Shown one piece after another: positions 8,524 through 16,222 of a stretch of DNA of 56,627 nt (the first letter of the stretch is position 1; each line of letters starts with the position of its first letter). The stretch is from positions 1 to 56,627 of the IMG/VR virus record IMGVR_UViG_3300023273_000521. One strand, 5' to 3'. A model generated the notes under the pieces. It searched no databases and was not told the origin of the DNA. It worked only from the letters and a program-made list of their open reading frames with translations. The translations under genes were made by a program, and so were the position numbers. The DNA comes from a virus.

Positions 8524-8598
8524 ATGAAATATAAATTTGTAGATATAGGTTGTGGTCAACATTATGTTTCATCAGATAAAGATATTATTCGTAAGTGA
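8524..8598 (+). pseudogene. Fragment of a second FkbM-type methyltransferase gene (N-terminus only)
   Basis: A 24-codon frame (MKYKFVDIGCGQHYVSSDKD, then IIRK and TGA) closely matches the first residues of the intact methyltransferase at 7087 (MKYKFIDIGCGCNSVSSDD). The SAM motif I is kept but the rest of the enzyme is missing; a glycosyltransferase gene starts at the stop codon. It looks like the remnant of a duplicated gene cut off by recombination or gene replacement. It may still be translated to couple the next gene. Confidence 0.75.
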
Positions 8599-9278
8599 AA
8601 TCAGCAATTGTATTCATAGTATATAATAGACCTGAATATTTTCAACAAGTATTAGATTCTGTTTCTAAAACTTTATATTTAGAAAAATATGATTTGTTTT
8701 TTAATTTTGATTCTCGTAATAATAATGTTATTAAAATTGCTACCAAATTTTTAAAAAATATTAATTATCCTTTAACTTCTGATACAATAAAAATTAATGA
8801 CACACATTTAGGTTGTGGTGCAAATCATAGAGATGGGATAGATAGAATTTTTAGTCTAGGCTATGATCAAGTTGTGTGTATAGAAGAAGATGTACTTATT
8901 GCTAATGACACATTAAAATATTTTTATCAGACATATGATTTGAATTTAATAACTTGTGCATTTTCACATAAGTTTGATTTAAGTGTACAAGAAAATATTT
9001 TTGAATGTAATTGGTTTACTCCATGGGTATGGTCAGTTAATAAGACAATATGGAATAGTCTCAAAAAAAATATTAAATGGAATAGAACTTGGGATATGAA
9101 TATTACCAATTATGTTAAAAATAATAATATTATGTGTTTATATCCTTCTTCTACTCGGTCTGAAAATATAGGAAAATATGGTTTAAACCAACAAAATGGA
9201 AATACTCATAATTTTACATTTACGATATCAATCAATGGTAATTATGATGAAAATATAGAATACAAAATGTATAAATAA
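8595..9278 (+). CDS. GT-A fold glycosyltransferase (GNT-I/GT13-like)
   Basis: The GTG start at 8595 overlaps the stop of the FkbM fragment (GTGA). The 227-residue protein opens with AIVFIVYNRPEYFQQVLDSV, a typical GT-A first strand and helix. It has LGCGANHRDGIDRIFSLGYDQ and then VVCIEEDVLIANDTLKYFYQTY near residue 100. The acidic EED with the following DTLKYF resembles the metal motif of the N-acetylglucosaminyltransferase I group. WFTPWVWSVNKTIW fits an acceptor-side segment. The donor and acceptor are unknown. Confidence 0.7.
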   Translation: MKSAIVFIVYNRPEYFQQVLDSVSKTLYLEKYDLFFNFDSRNNNVIKIATKFLKNINYPLTSDTIKINDTHLGCGANHRDGIDRIFSLGYDQVVCIEEDVLIANDTLKYFYQTYDLNLITCAFSHKFDLSVQENIFECNWFTPWVWSVNKTIWNSLKKNIKWNRTWDMNITNYVKNNNIMCLYPSSTRSENIGKYGLNQQNGNTHNFTFTISINGNYDENIEYKMYK

Positions 9279-9308
9279 AATTATTAAAAGTTTAATAGTG
9301 AATAAAAT

Positions 9309-10211
9309 ATGAAAAAAGTATTGGTAACAGGCGGGGCTGGATTTATAGGATCAAACTTAGTGGATAAGTTAATTCATACAAATCATAAAGTTACTGTAAT
9401 AGATAATGAGAGTGCAGAATCAGCAGAACAATTTTACTACAATGATGATGCTGAAAATTTAAATTTAGATATAATAAATTTTGAGCAAATCAAACCACAC
9501 TTTAAAGATGTAGATGTAGTATTTCATTTAGCCGCTGAAGCAAGAATACAACCGTCTATCATCAATCCATTAAAATCAATATATGCAAATGTTATGGGCA
9601 CTTGTTCAGTTCTACAAGCCGCAAGAGAAATGGGTGTTAAACGAGTTGTTTATTCATCTACATCATCAGGTTATGGATTAAATTCTACACCGAATGTAGA
9701 AGATCAACCTGATGATTGTTTAAATCCTTATTCTGTAGGAAAAGTTACTGGTGAAAAACTTTGTAAAATGTATAGTAATTTATTTGATTTAGAAACAATT
9801 GTGTTTAGATATTTTAATATTTATGGTGATAAACAACCTATGAAAGGGCAATATAGTACCGTTGTCGGTATCTTTGAAAGACAAATGAGAAATAATGAAC
9901 CTCTTACAATCGTAGGTGATGGAGAACAAACTAGAGATTTTACAAACGTAGAAGATGCTGTTCAAGCAAATATATTGGCTGCAACTAAAGAAATTGACAA
10001 AAAATATTTTGGTACTGTATTTAATATTGGTAGAGGGCAAAATTATTCTATTAATGAATTAGCAAAAATGTATAATCATACTACTACATACATACCGCCT
10101 AGAAAAGGTGAGGCAAGAGCAACACTTGCAAATATAGATAAAGCAAAAACTATATTAGGTTATAATCCTACTATTAATATAGAGGATTGGTTAAAAGAAA
10201 GATTAAGATAA
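9309..10211 (+). CDS. NAD-dependent sugar epimerase/dehydratase (extended SDR)
   Basis: This 300-residue protein is close to full length for an extended short-chain dehydrogenase. It has the NAD-binding VTGGAGFIGSNL at residues 5-16, then VVFHLAAEA, the catalytic Ser/Thr region YSSTSSGYG, and the YxxxK pair in NPYSVGKVTGEK near residues 140-144. FRYFNIYGDKQ and TRDFTNVEDAV are hallmarks of UDP-glucose 4-epimerase-like and dTDP-glucose dehydratase-like enzymes. It probably supplies a nucleotide sugar to the transferases of the island. Its 3' end overlaps the minus-strand gene by 9 nt. Confidence 0.88.
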   Translation: MKKVLVTGGAGFIGSNLVDKLIHTNHKVTVIDNESAESAEQFYYNDDAENLNLDIINFEQIKPHFKDVDVVFHLAAEARIQPSIINPLKSIYANVMGTCSVLQAAREMGVKRVVYSSTSSGYGLNSTPNVEDQPDDCLNPYSVGKVTGEKLCKMYSNLFDLETIVFRYFNIYGDKQPMKGQYSTVVGIFERQMRNNEPLTIVGDGEQTRDFTNVEDAVQANILAATKEIDKKYFGTVFNIGRGQNYSINELAKMYNHTTTYIPPRKGEARATLANIDKAKTILGYNPTINIEDWLKERLR

Positions 10212-10820
10212 TCTATATTTAATACGATTAAGAAAATCTTTTGATAAACACTCTTTAATAATTTGTTTTTGAGAATCATTTAGATGTTGTGTTCTATAGT
10301 TACGGTAGATTTCTTTTCTTTCATACACAAAGTCATCGGATTGAGGTATTGTCTTAGGTAATGTTATTTGTTTAGGTTTAATGTTAAAGAGTTTAAATAT
10401 TTCTCTTTGTATATCTTTTTGAGTTAATGTTCTTTCATATTGTATTAAAGTAATTTGTTGTGTTTTTAACCATGTATCATAAAAGTCATAGTATAATTTA
10501 CATAGATTTTTTAAATTGATCTGAAATGGACCACAGTAATCTTGTGTATTATGTAGGTAATAATTAGGAAACCATCTTTTAATATCTACACAATTACGAA
10601 AACAAATACTTTCTACCCAACTATAAGGGTGTTTTATAATGGTGAGTATTTTATCTGGATATTTGTCTGTAAAAGGATTTTTAAAATTATATAAATTATG
10701 TTTATGATAATAAGGATGATGAGTGTCGTCTTTAAATTCTACGTTAGGTAAGTTTTGTCTAAACAATTTTAAGACGTAGTTGGTGCCTGTTCTTTGTAAC
10801 CCATTTAAAAACACTTTCAT
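10203..10820 (-). CDS. Sulfotransferase-like P-loop protein
   Basis: This is the only gene supported on the minus strand. The 205-residue protein begins MKVFLNGLQRTGTNYVLKLF, which matches the 5'-phosphosulfate loop of sulfotransferases (usually PKSGTT or GxxRSGTT). ILTIIKHPYSWVESICFRN resembles the 3'-phosphate motif (RNPxxxxxS) that completes PAPS binding. It would add sulfate to a sugar or other hydroxyl, consistent with the neighbouring island. It converges with the epimerase gene and diverges from gp13. The family call is moderately sure; full-length sulfotransferases are usually longer. Confidence 0.65.
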   Translation of the reverse strand: MKVFLNGLQRTGTNYVLKLFRQNLPNVEFKDDTHHPYYHKHNLYNFKNPFTDKYPDKILTIIKHPYSWVESICFRNCVDIKRWFPNYYLHNTQDYCGPFQINLKNLCKLYYDFYDTWLKTQQITLIQYERTLTQKDIQREIFKLFNIKPKQITLPKTIPQSDDFVYERKEIYRNYRTQHLNDSQKQIIKECLSKDFLNRIKYRLS

Positions 10821-10825
10821 AGCAT

Positions 10826-10833
10826 TATTTAGT
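10826..10833 (-). promoter_or_regulatory. Possible variant late promoter for the sulfotransferase-like gene
   Basis: Read on the minus strand this is ACTAAATA, ending 5 nt before the ATG at 10820. That spacing would put the transcript start at the start codon. The same octamer precedes the genes at 4725 and 24548. A TATAAT on the minus strand just upstream is an alternative host-type -10. Confidence 0.35.
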
Positions 10834-10843
10834 TGTTAACTAT

Positions 10844-10851
10844 TATAAATA
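10844..10851 (+). promoter_or_regulatory. T4-type late promoter TATAAATA before gp13
   Basis: Perfect TATAAATA octamer 24 nt upstream of the gp13 ATG (10876), with an AAAGGA ribosome site between. It should be read by gp55-containing RNA polymerase with the gp45 clamp, and would drive the neck-terminase operon. Confidence 0.8.
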
Positions 10852-10875
10852 TACATAGAATTATAAAGGAATACT

Positions 10876-11688
10876 ATGGCAGAACCAGCTACAAGAGAAT
10901 CACTAAAACAATATGCTTTAAGAGCATTAGGTAAGCCAGTCATTGAAATTAACGTAGATGACGACCAATTAGAAGACAGAATAGATGAAGCAGTACAGTT
11001 TTTTCAACAATATCACTACGATGGTATTAAAAGAACATATTTAAAGTACAAGTTAACTGCTGCTGATAAAACAAGACTTTCGGCTACTAATCCTTCAAGT
11101 GAAACAGCAACTCAAAGTTCTGTATCTACAACTTGGTATGAAGATAATAATTATCTTGTAGTGCCTTCAAGTATTATTTCTGTAATTAATATTTTTCCTT
11201 TTTCGGATAAAGGTAATCTAAACCTATTTGATGTAAGATATCAATTAAGATTAAATGACTTGTATGATTTTTCTTCAACGTCTGTAATCAATTATGATAT
11301 TGTATTAAGACACTTAGACTTTTTAGATCACATATTAGTAGGTGAAAAACCATTAAGATTTAATCAACACGAAAATAGATTATACATTGATATGGATTGG
11401 ACAAACGATTTGCAAACAGATGAATGGTTAGTTATAGAAGCATATCGTAAACTTGATCCCGCAACATATACAGATGTATGGAATGATATCTATTTAAAGA
11501 GATATACAACACAATTATTTAAAAAACAATGGGGTGCTAATCTATCTAAGTTTAATGGAGTTACAATGGTTGGTGGTGTAACTTTAAATGGTCAACAAAT
11601 TTACAGCGAAGCACAAGCAGATTTAGATAAACTAGAAAAAGAAATTAGAGAATCATACGAATTGAATCCAACTTTTATGATAGGATAA
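10876..11688 (+). CDS. gp13: Neck protein, gp13-like
   Basis: This 270-residue protein starts with TRESLKQYALRALGKPVIEINVDDDQLEDRIDEAVQFFQQYHYDG, a segment characteristic of gp13-type neck proteins of T4-like marine phages. Gp13 with gp14 forms the head completion/neck ring to which the finished tail binds. T4 gp13 is 309 residues, so length is similar. It is the first gene after the late promoter at 10844 and is followed closely by gp14 and gp15, the T4 order. The assignment rests on family memory and synteny. Confidence 0.8.
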   Translation: MAEPATRESLKQYALRALGKPVIEINVDDDQLEDRIDEAVQFFQQYHYDGIKRTYLKYKLTAADKTRLSATNPSSETATQSSVSTTWYEDNNYLVVPSSIISVINIFPFSDKGNLNLFDVRYQLRLNDLYDFSSTSVINYDIVLRHLDFLDHILVGEKPLRFNQHENRLYIDMDWTNDLQTDEWLVIEAYRKLDPATYTDVWNDIYLKRYTTQLFKKQWGANLSKFNGVTMVGGVTLNGQQIYSEAQADLDKLEKEIRESYELNPTFMIG

Positions 11689-11692
11689 TGAT

Positions 11693-12976
11693 ATGCCAGT
11701 TAATCATTACTTTCAAGGTGGCAACGGCATTGGTGATCAAAACGAAAAAAGATTATACGAAGATTTAATTGTTGAAGGCCTAAAGATATATGGCCACGAT
11801 GTTTATTACCTGCCACGTACACTAGTCAATAGAGATTTAATACTAGGAGAAGATACTACTTCTAGGTTTGATGACTCTTGGTTAATTGAAATGTATATTG
11901 AAACGTCTGAAGGATTTGCAGGTTCACAAGAATTAATATCTAAATTTGGATTAGAGATTAGAGAAGACACTACATTTATGGTGTCTAAAAGAAGTTGGGA
12001 ATATCAAGTAGGTCAAAAAGCAAGCTTAATTGCTTCTGGAAGACCAAACGAAGGTGATATTATTTTTTATCCATTAATGAATTCCTTTTTTGAAATTCAA
12101 TTTGTTGAAGATCAGGAACCTTTCTTTGCATTAGGACAATTACCAGTTTACAAATTAAGAGTAACACGTTGGGAATACAGTTCAGAACAATTAAATACAG
12201 GCAATTCTCAAATTGATGATAATGAAACTGCTTATTCACTAGACAGATTAGCATATCAATCTGCTTTAGAAAATGGAACATTTGGTGCTGTTTTAGGAAA
12301 TCCAGTTGTAACAGGAGATCAAGTTACCTCGATACCGGTTATATCAGGTGGAGAGGGATATATTACAGCCCCAACCATTACTATATCTAGTCCTTCTGCT
12401 ACAATAAATGCTGTAGCATCAGCAAATGTAACTGGAGATACATTGACCTCATTTAATATTGATAACATAGGTCGTGGATATAGTTCAGTTCCTACCTTAA
12501 CATTAACTTATGTGTCAACAGATACTTCAACTAAAACAGATGAAACAGCAATTATAACGTTAACAGATGGACAAGTAACTGCAATTTCTGTGCCAACAAT
12601 TAATGACATTTCTTCTGTTACAAGTGTATCTATATCCAGTCCTGGTGGTGCTGTTACAGCAACTGCTCAGGCGATTTTATCAAATGGAGTTATTGATAGA
12701 ATTAATATTACAGTAGATGGTTCAAGTTATTTAGGATTGTCACCTACAGTTACTATATCAGAAAATACAGATGCTACAGGATCATTATTATTAGAAAATG
12801 ATAGTGCAGATGGTCAAGTTCAATACTTTATTAATGAAGATTTTGATATACAAACTCAATCGACCTATGCAAACAATACTGATTTAGATACTGAAGCAGG
12901 ATTTGATACAGCTTCAACTTTAGATGATATATTAGATTTTGAAGAACGTAATCCATTTGGAGAGGTAGATTTATAA
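11693..12976 (+). CDS. gp14: Neck protein gp14-like with a large inserted beta domain
   Basis: The N-terminal ~190 residues are gp14-like (VYYLPRTLVNRDLILGEDTTSRFDDSW; FGLEIREDTTFMVSKRSWE), and the C-terminus keeps a short gp14-like end (ILDFEERNPFGEVDL). T4 gp14 has 256 residues; here there are 427. The extra part at about residues 195-370 holds beta-rich repeats of the type GGxGYxxAPTxTIS (GEGYITAPTITISSP; GRGYSSVPTLTLTY; GSSYLGLSPTVTISE). Such inserts commonly decorate phage structural proteins. It ends with a 1-nt overlap with gp15 (TAATG). Confidence 0.82.
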   Translation: MPVNHYFQGGNGIGDQNEKRLYEDLIVEGLKIYGHDVYYLPRTLVNRDLILGEDTTSRFDDSWLIEMYIETSEGFAGSQELISKFGLEIREDTTFMVSKRSWEYQVGQKASLIASGRPNEGDIIFYPLMNSFFEIQFVEDQEPFFALGQLPVYKLRVTRWEYSSEQLNTGNSQIDDNETAYSLDRLAYQSALENGTFGAVLGNPVVTGDQVTSIPVISGGEGYITAPTITISSPSATINAVASANVTGDTLTSFNIDNIGRGYSSVPTLTLTYVSTDTSTKTDETAIITLTDGQVTAISVPTINDISSVTSVSISSPGGAVTATAQAILSNGVIDRINITVDGSSYLGLSPTVTISENTDATGSLLLENDSADGQVQYFINEDFDIQTQSTYANNTDLDTEAGFDTASTLDDILDFEERNPFGEVDL

Positions 12977-13779
12977 TGTTTGGAAAATATTTTTATAACG
13001 AAGGTATGAGAAAAACGACAATTGCGTTTGGTCAAATCTTTAATAACATACAAATCAAAAGAAAAGACTCAAACAATACAGTTGTACAAACTATTCGAGT
13101 GCCATTAGCATATGCACCAAAAGAAAAGTTTTTAACGAGATTAGATCAACAACCAAATTTAAATGAAAGAGAAATGGCAATCACGTTACCACGTATGTCA
13201 TTTGAAATATCAGGAATACAATATGACGGTGCTCGTAAATTAACAAGAGTACAGAAATATAAAACAGTCAAATCAAATATTGAAGGTAAAATATTAGATT
13301 ACAATTATACTCCTGTTCCATATGATATATCATATAATTTAAATGTTTTTACAGCAACAGCAGAAAGTGGATTACAAATTATAGAACAAATCTTACCTTT
13401 CTTTCAACCTGATTATACTGTAACAATCAATCAGGTTCCTGAATTAAATATTAAAAGAGATGTACCTATAATTTTAAATAATATACAATATGAAGATTCA
13501 TATGATGGTGCTTTTACACAAAGACGTGCTGTAATTTATTCTTTAAGTTTTACAGCAAAAACTTATCTATATGGACCAGCATCAACACAAAAAGTTATTA
13601 AAACAGTACAAGCAGATATTGGTACAGATACAGATTCTCCTTTAACAAGAGAAGAAAGAATTATTATAACACCTAATCCAACAAGTGCTGACGCAAATGA
13701 TGATTTTGGATTTACAACTACAATAAATTTTTATAATGATGGAAAACGATATGATCCAGAATCAGGAAATGATATATAA
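12976..13779 (+). CDS. gp15: Tail sheath stabiliser/completion protein gp15
   Basis: This 267-residue protein (T4: 272) starts MFGKYFYNEGMRKTTIAFGQIFNNIQI and contains LPRMSFEISGIQYDGARKLTRVQK, typical of gp15. Gp15 forms the ring that caps the finished tail tube and sheath and binds the neck. Its context between gp14 and the terminase genes supports the call. Start and stop are coupled to neighbours by TAATG overlaps. Confidence 0.9.
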   Translation: MFGKYFYNEGMRKTTIAFGQIFNNIQIKRKDSNNTVVQTIRVPLAYAPKEKFLTRLDQQPNLNEREMAITLPRMSFEISGIQYDGARKLTRVQKYKTVKSNIEGKILDYNYTPVPYDISYNLNVFTATAESGLQIIEQILPFFQPDYTVTINQVPELNIKRDVPIILNNIQYEDSYDGAFTQRRAVIYSLSFTAKTYLYGPASTQKVIKTVQADIGTDTDSPLTREERIIITPNPTSADANDDFGFTTTINFYNDGKRYDPESGNDI

Positions 13780-14237
13780 TGAGTAAATTAGAAGATAGAG
13801 TTAATGAAATATTAGGTGTCGAAACAAAAACACCTGTTGAGAAAAAAGAATTTAAACCTCTAGTCCCACGTAGAGAAAATAAAGAATCTCCAGACGTTGA
13901 TAACGATTACAAGTATAGTAGAGAAAACTATTACAATCTGATAGAAAGAGGACAAGAAGCCATAGAAGGCATACTTGATGTTGCACGTGAAGGACAACAT
14001 CCGAGAGCCTATGAGGTGGCTGGTGCCTTAATTAAAAACGTTGCGGACACCGTAGATAAACTACAAGACTTACAAAAGAAACTTAAAGACCTAAAAGAGT
14101 TACCTAAAACGGCAAGTGCTAATATAAAAAACGCATTATTTGTTGGATCAACCGCTGAATTACAGAAAATGTTAAAAAATGAAAATATTAAAAGCAAAAC
14201 GATCACACCCGAACAAGACGATACTGAAGATAAGTGA
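13779..14237 (+). CDS. gp16: Small terminase subunit gp16
   Basis: This 152-residue, highly charged helical protein sits directly before the large terminase, as in T4 (gp16 is 164 residues). The central helix pair (NYYNLIERGQEAIEGILDVAREGQHPRAYEVAGALIKNVADTVDKLQDLQKKLKDL) is the coiled-coil oligomerisation core of the gp16 ring. Gp16 recognises concatemeric DNA and stimulates gp17 ATPase. Its 3' end overlaps the next small gene. Confidence 0.85.
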   Translation: MSKLEDRVNEILGVETKTPVEKKEFKPLVPRRENKESPDVDNDYKYSRENYYNLIERGQEAIEGILDVAREGQHPRAYEVAGALIKNVADTVDKLQDLQKKLKDLKELPKTASANIKNALFVGSTAELQKMLKNENIKSKTITPEQDDTEDK

Positions 14238-14481
14238 TTTAGTTTATAATAAACATTACGAAAAATATAAAACTAAATTAGATCAAGGTGTTGATGTGAT
14301 AACTGATATAATGGAAAATCCTATCGAGGTTATAAAACATAAAATAATATCAACTCCTAGATTTGGTGCTTTAGGTGTAAGATATAAAGAAAAAGAATTT
14401 AGTGTGTATAAAGGAAGTCAAAGAGTAACAAGAGCTTTACAATTAGGTTATACACATATAGAGGCAATAATTAATGAGTAA
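14179..14481 (+). CDS. Small conserved-looking protein between gp16 and gp17
   Basis: This 100-residue protein overlaps gp16 by 59 nt and gp17 by 8 nt. I do not recognise it. It is basic, with no membrane segment, and ends IEAIINE. The C-terminal half (FSVYKGSQRVTRALQLGYTHIEAI) looks like a compact alpha/beta domain. A later start is possible, since the first ~16 residues lie inside gp16. Its place inside the terminase operon suggests a packaging-related role, but nothing more can be said. Confidence 0.6.
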   Translation: MKILKAKRSHPNKTILKISDLVYNKHYEKYKTKLDQGVDVITDIMENPIEVIKHKIISTPRFGALGVRYKEKEFSVYKGSQRVTRALQLGYTHIEAIINE

Positions 14482-16108
14482 TGATGCATATTTGGGAAAC
14501 CCTAATCTTAAAAAAGTAAACACTCCTGTAGAGTTTACACAAGAACAGATTGTTGAATATCAAAAGTGTGCCAATGATCCTCTATATTTTATGGAAAACT
14601 ATATAAGGATTGTATCACTTGACGAAGGACTTGTACCTTTTAAAATGTATGACTTTCAAAAGAAGATAGTTAATACAATTCATAATAATAGATTTACAAT
14701 ATGTAAACTTCCAAGGCAGTCAGGTAAATCAACAACAACTATTTCTTATCTATTACATTATGCCTTATTTAATCCTAATTCAAACATAGCCCTACTTGCC
14801 AATAAATCATCTACTGCCAGAGATATATTAAGTAGATTACAATTAGCCTATGAAAATTTACCAAAGTGGATGCAACAAGGTGTTATTAATTGGAACAAAG
14901 GTAATATTGAATTAGAAAACAAATCAACCATTGTGGCGGCCGCTACTTCTTCAAGTGCTATTCGAGGTGGTTCTTATAATATAATATTCCTTGATGAGTT
15001 TGCTTTCGTTCCTACAAATATTGCCGAATCTTTCTTTAGTTCAGTTTATCCTACAATATCATCTGGTAAAAATACAAAGATGATTATTGTATCAACCCCT
15101 TATGGTATGAATCAGTTTTACAAATTATGGACAGATGCTGAAAATAAAAGAAACGATTATATACCTATAGAAGTACATTGGTCGGAAGTTCCTGGTAGAG
15201 ATGAGGCCTGGAAAGAACAAACAATTAGAAACACATCACCTGAGCAATTTCAACAAGAGTTTGAATGTGAATTTTTAGGCTCTGTTAATACACTTATAAG
15301 TCCTGCTAAAATTAAAAATATGGCTTATATGAATCCTTTAAAGTCTTCAGGTAGTGTAGAAGTATTTGAGGCACCAATCAAAGGTCACACATACATATGT
15401 ACCGTTGACGTATCCAGAGGTGTGGATAAAGATTATTCTGCCTTTATAGTATTTGATGTCACACAAATGCCTTACAAGGTGGTGGCCTTATATAAAGACA
15501 ATGAAGTAAAACCATTTGTCTTTCCTAATATTATAGAACAAGTCTGTAAAGGATACAATAGAGCACATATATTAACCGAAGTCAATGATATAGGCCAACA
15601 AATTGCTGAAGCTTTACAGTTCGAAATTGAATATGACAATCTTATGATGACAACTCAAAAAGGTCGTGCTGGTCAAATACTAGGTGCTATGTATAGTGGC
15701 CGAGGTACATCTTTAGGTGTTCGTATGACTAAACAGATTAAACGAATAGGTTGTGCCAATATAAAGACATTGATAGAGGGTGACAAATTAATAATTAACG
15801 CCTTTAAGATTATAGAAGAAATATCTACCTTTGCTAAAAGAGGTCAAAGTTATCAGGCCGAAGATGGGGCAAATGACGACTTGATGATGTGTTGTGTTAT
15901 ATTTGGCTGGGTGTCAAATCAACCTTATTTTAAAGAATTAACTAACACAAATGCTCGTCAACAAATGTATGTGGAACAACAAAATTTGATAGAGCAAGAT
16001 ATGGCTCCGTTTGGATTTTTAGATGATGGTATCAATGACCATGAACAGGCTACGGTTGATGAATACGGAGATGTATGGCATCCGGTAGATATTCGTAAAG
16101 GTATGTAA
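14474..16108 (+). CDS. gp17: Large terminase subunit gp17 (ATPase-nuclease)
   Basis: The 544-residue DNA-packaging motor has Walker A KLPRQSGKSTT (~77-88), Walker B IIFLDEFAF (~171-178), and the coupling motif IIVSTPYGM. The RNase H-fold nuclease begins at the acidic DVSRGVDKDYSAFIVFDV (~311) and continues with EVNDIGQQI and the last acidic NDDLMM. T4 gp17 is 610 residues. It docks on the gp20 portal, pumps DNA into the prohead and cuts at headful. All key residues are present. Confidence 0.95.
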   Translation: MSNDAYLGNPNLKKVNTPVEFTQEQIVEYQKCANDPLYFMENYIRIVSLDEGLVPFKMYDFQKKIVNTIHNNRFTICKLPRQSGKSTTTISYLLHYALFNPNSNIALLANKSSTARDILSRLQLAYENLPKWMQQGVINWNKGNIELENKSTIVAAATSSSAIRGGSYNIIFLDEFAFVPTNIAESFFSSVYPTISSGKNTKMIIVSTPYGMNQFYKLWTDAENKRNDYIPIEVHWSEVPGRDEAWKEQTIRNTSPEQFQQEFECEFLGSVNTLISPAKIKNMAYMNPLKSSGSVEVFEAPIKGHTYICTVDVSRGVDKDYSAFIVFDVTQMPYKVVALYKDNEVKPFVFPNIIEQVCKGYNRAHILTEVNDIGQQIAEALQFEIEYDNLMMTTQKGRAGQILGAMYSGRGTSLGVRMTKQIKRIGCANIKTLIEGDKLIINAFKIIEEISTFAKRGQSYQAEDGANDDLMMCCVIFGWVSNQPYFKELTNTNARQQMYVEQQNLIEQDMAPFGFLDDGINDHEQATVDEYGDVWHPVDIRKGM

Positions 16109-16119
16109 TTTTGTGGTAT

Positions 16120-16127
16120 TATAAATA
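16120..16127 (+). promoter_or_regulatory. T4-type late promoter TATAAATA before gp18
   Basis: Perfect TATAAATA, about 95 nt upstream of the tail sheath start. The leader holds a small CGTAT-GAATA-ATACG hairpin and an AGAGGAG ribosome site. It allows strong separate transcription of sheath and tube genes. Confidence 0.8.
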
Positions 16128-16222
16128 TCTACAAGAATGAAACTTTGACTATGGGCGTATGAATAATACGAGTTTTGAACAACAAAAATGCAATTAGCTA
16201 ATTAAAAGAGGAGAATAAACCT

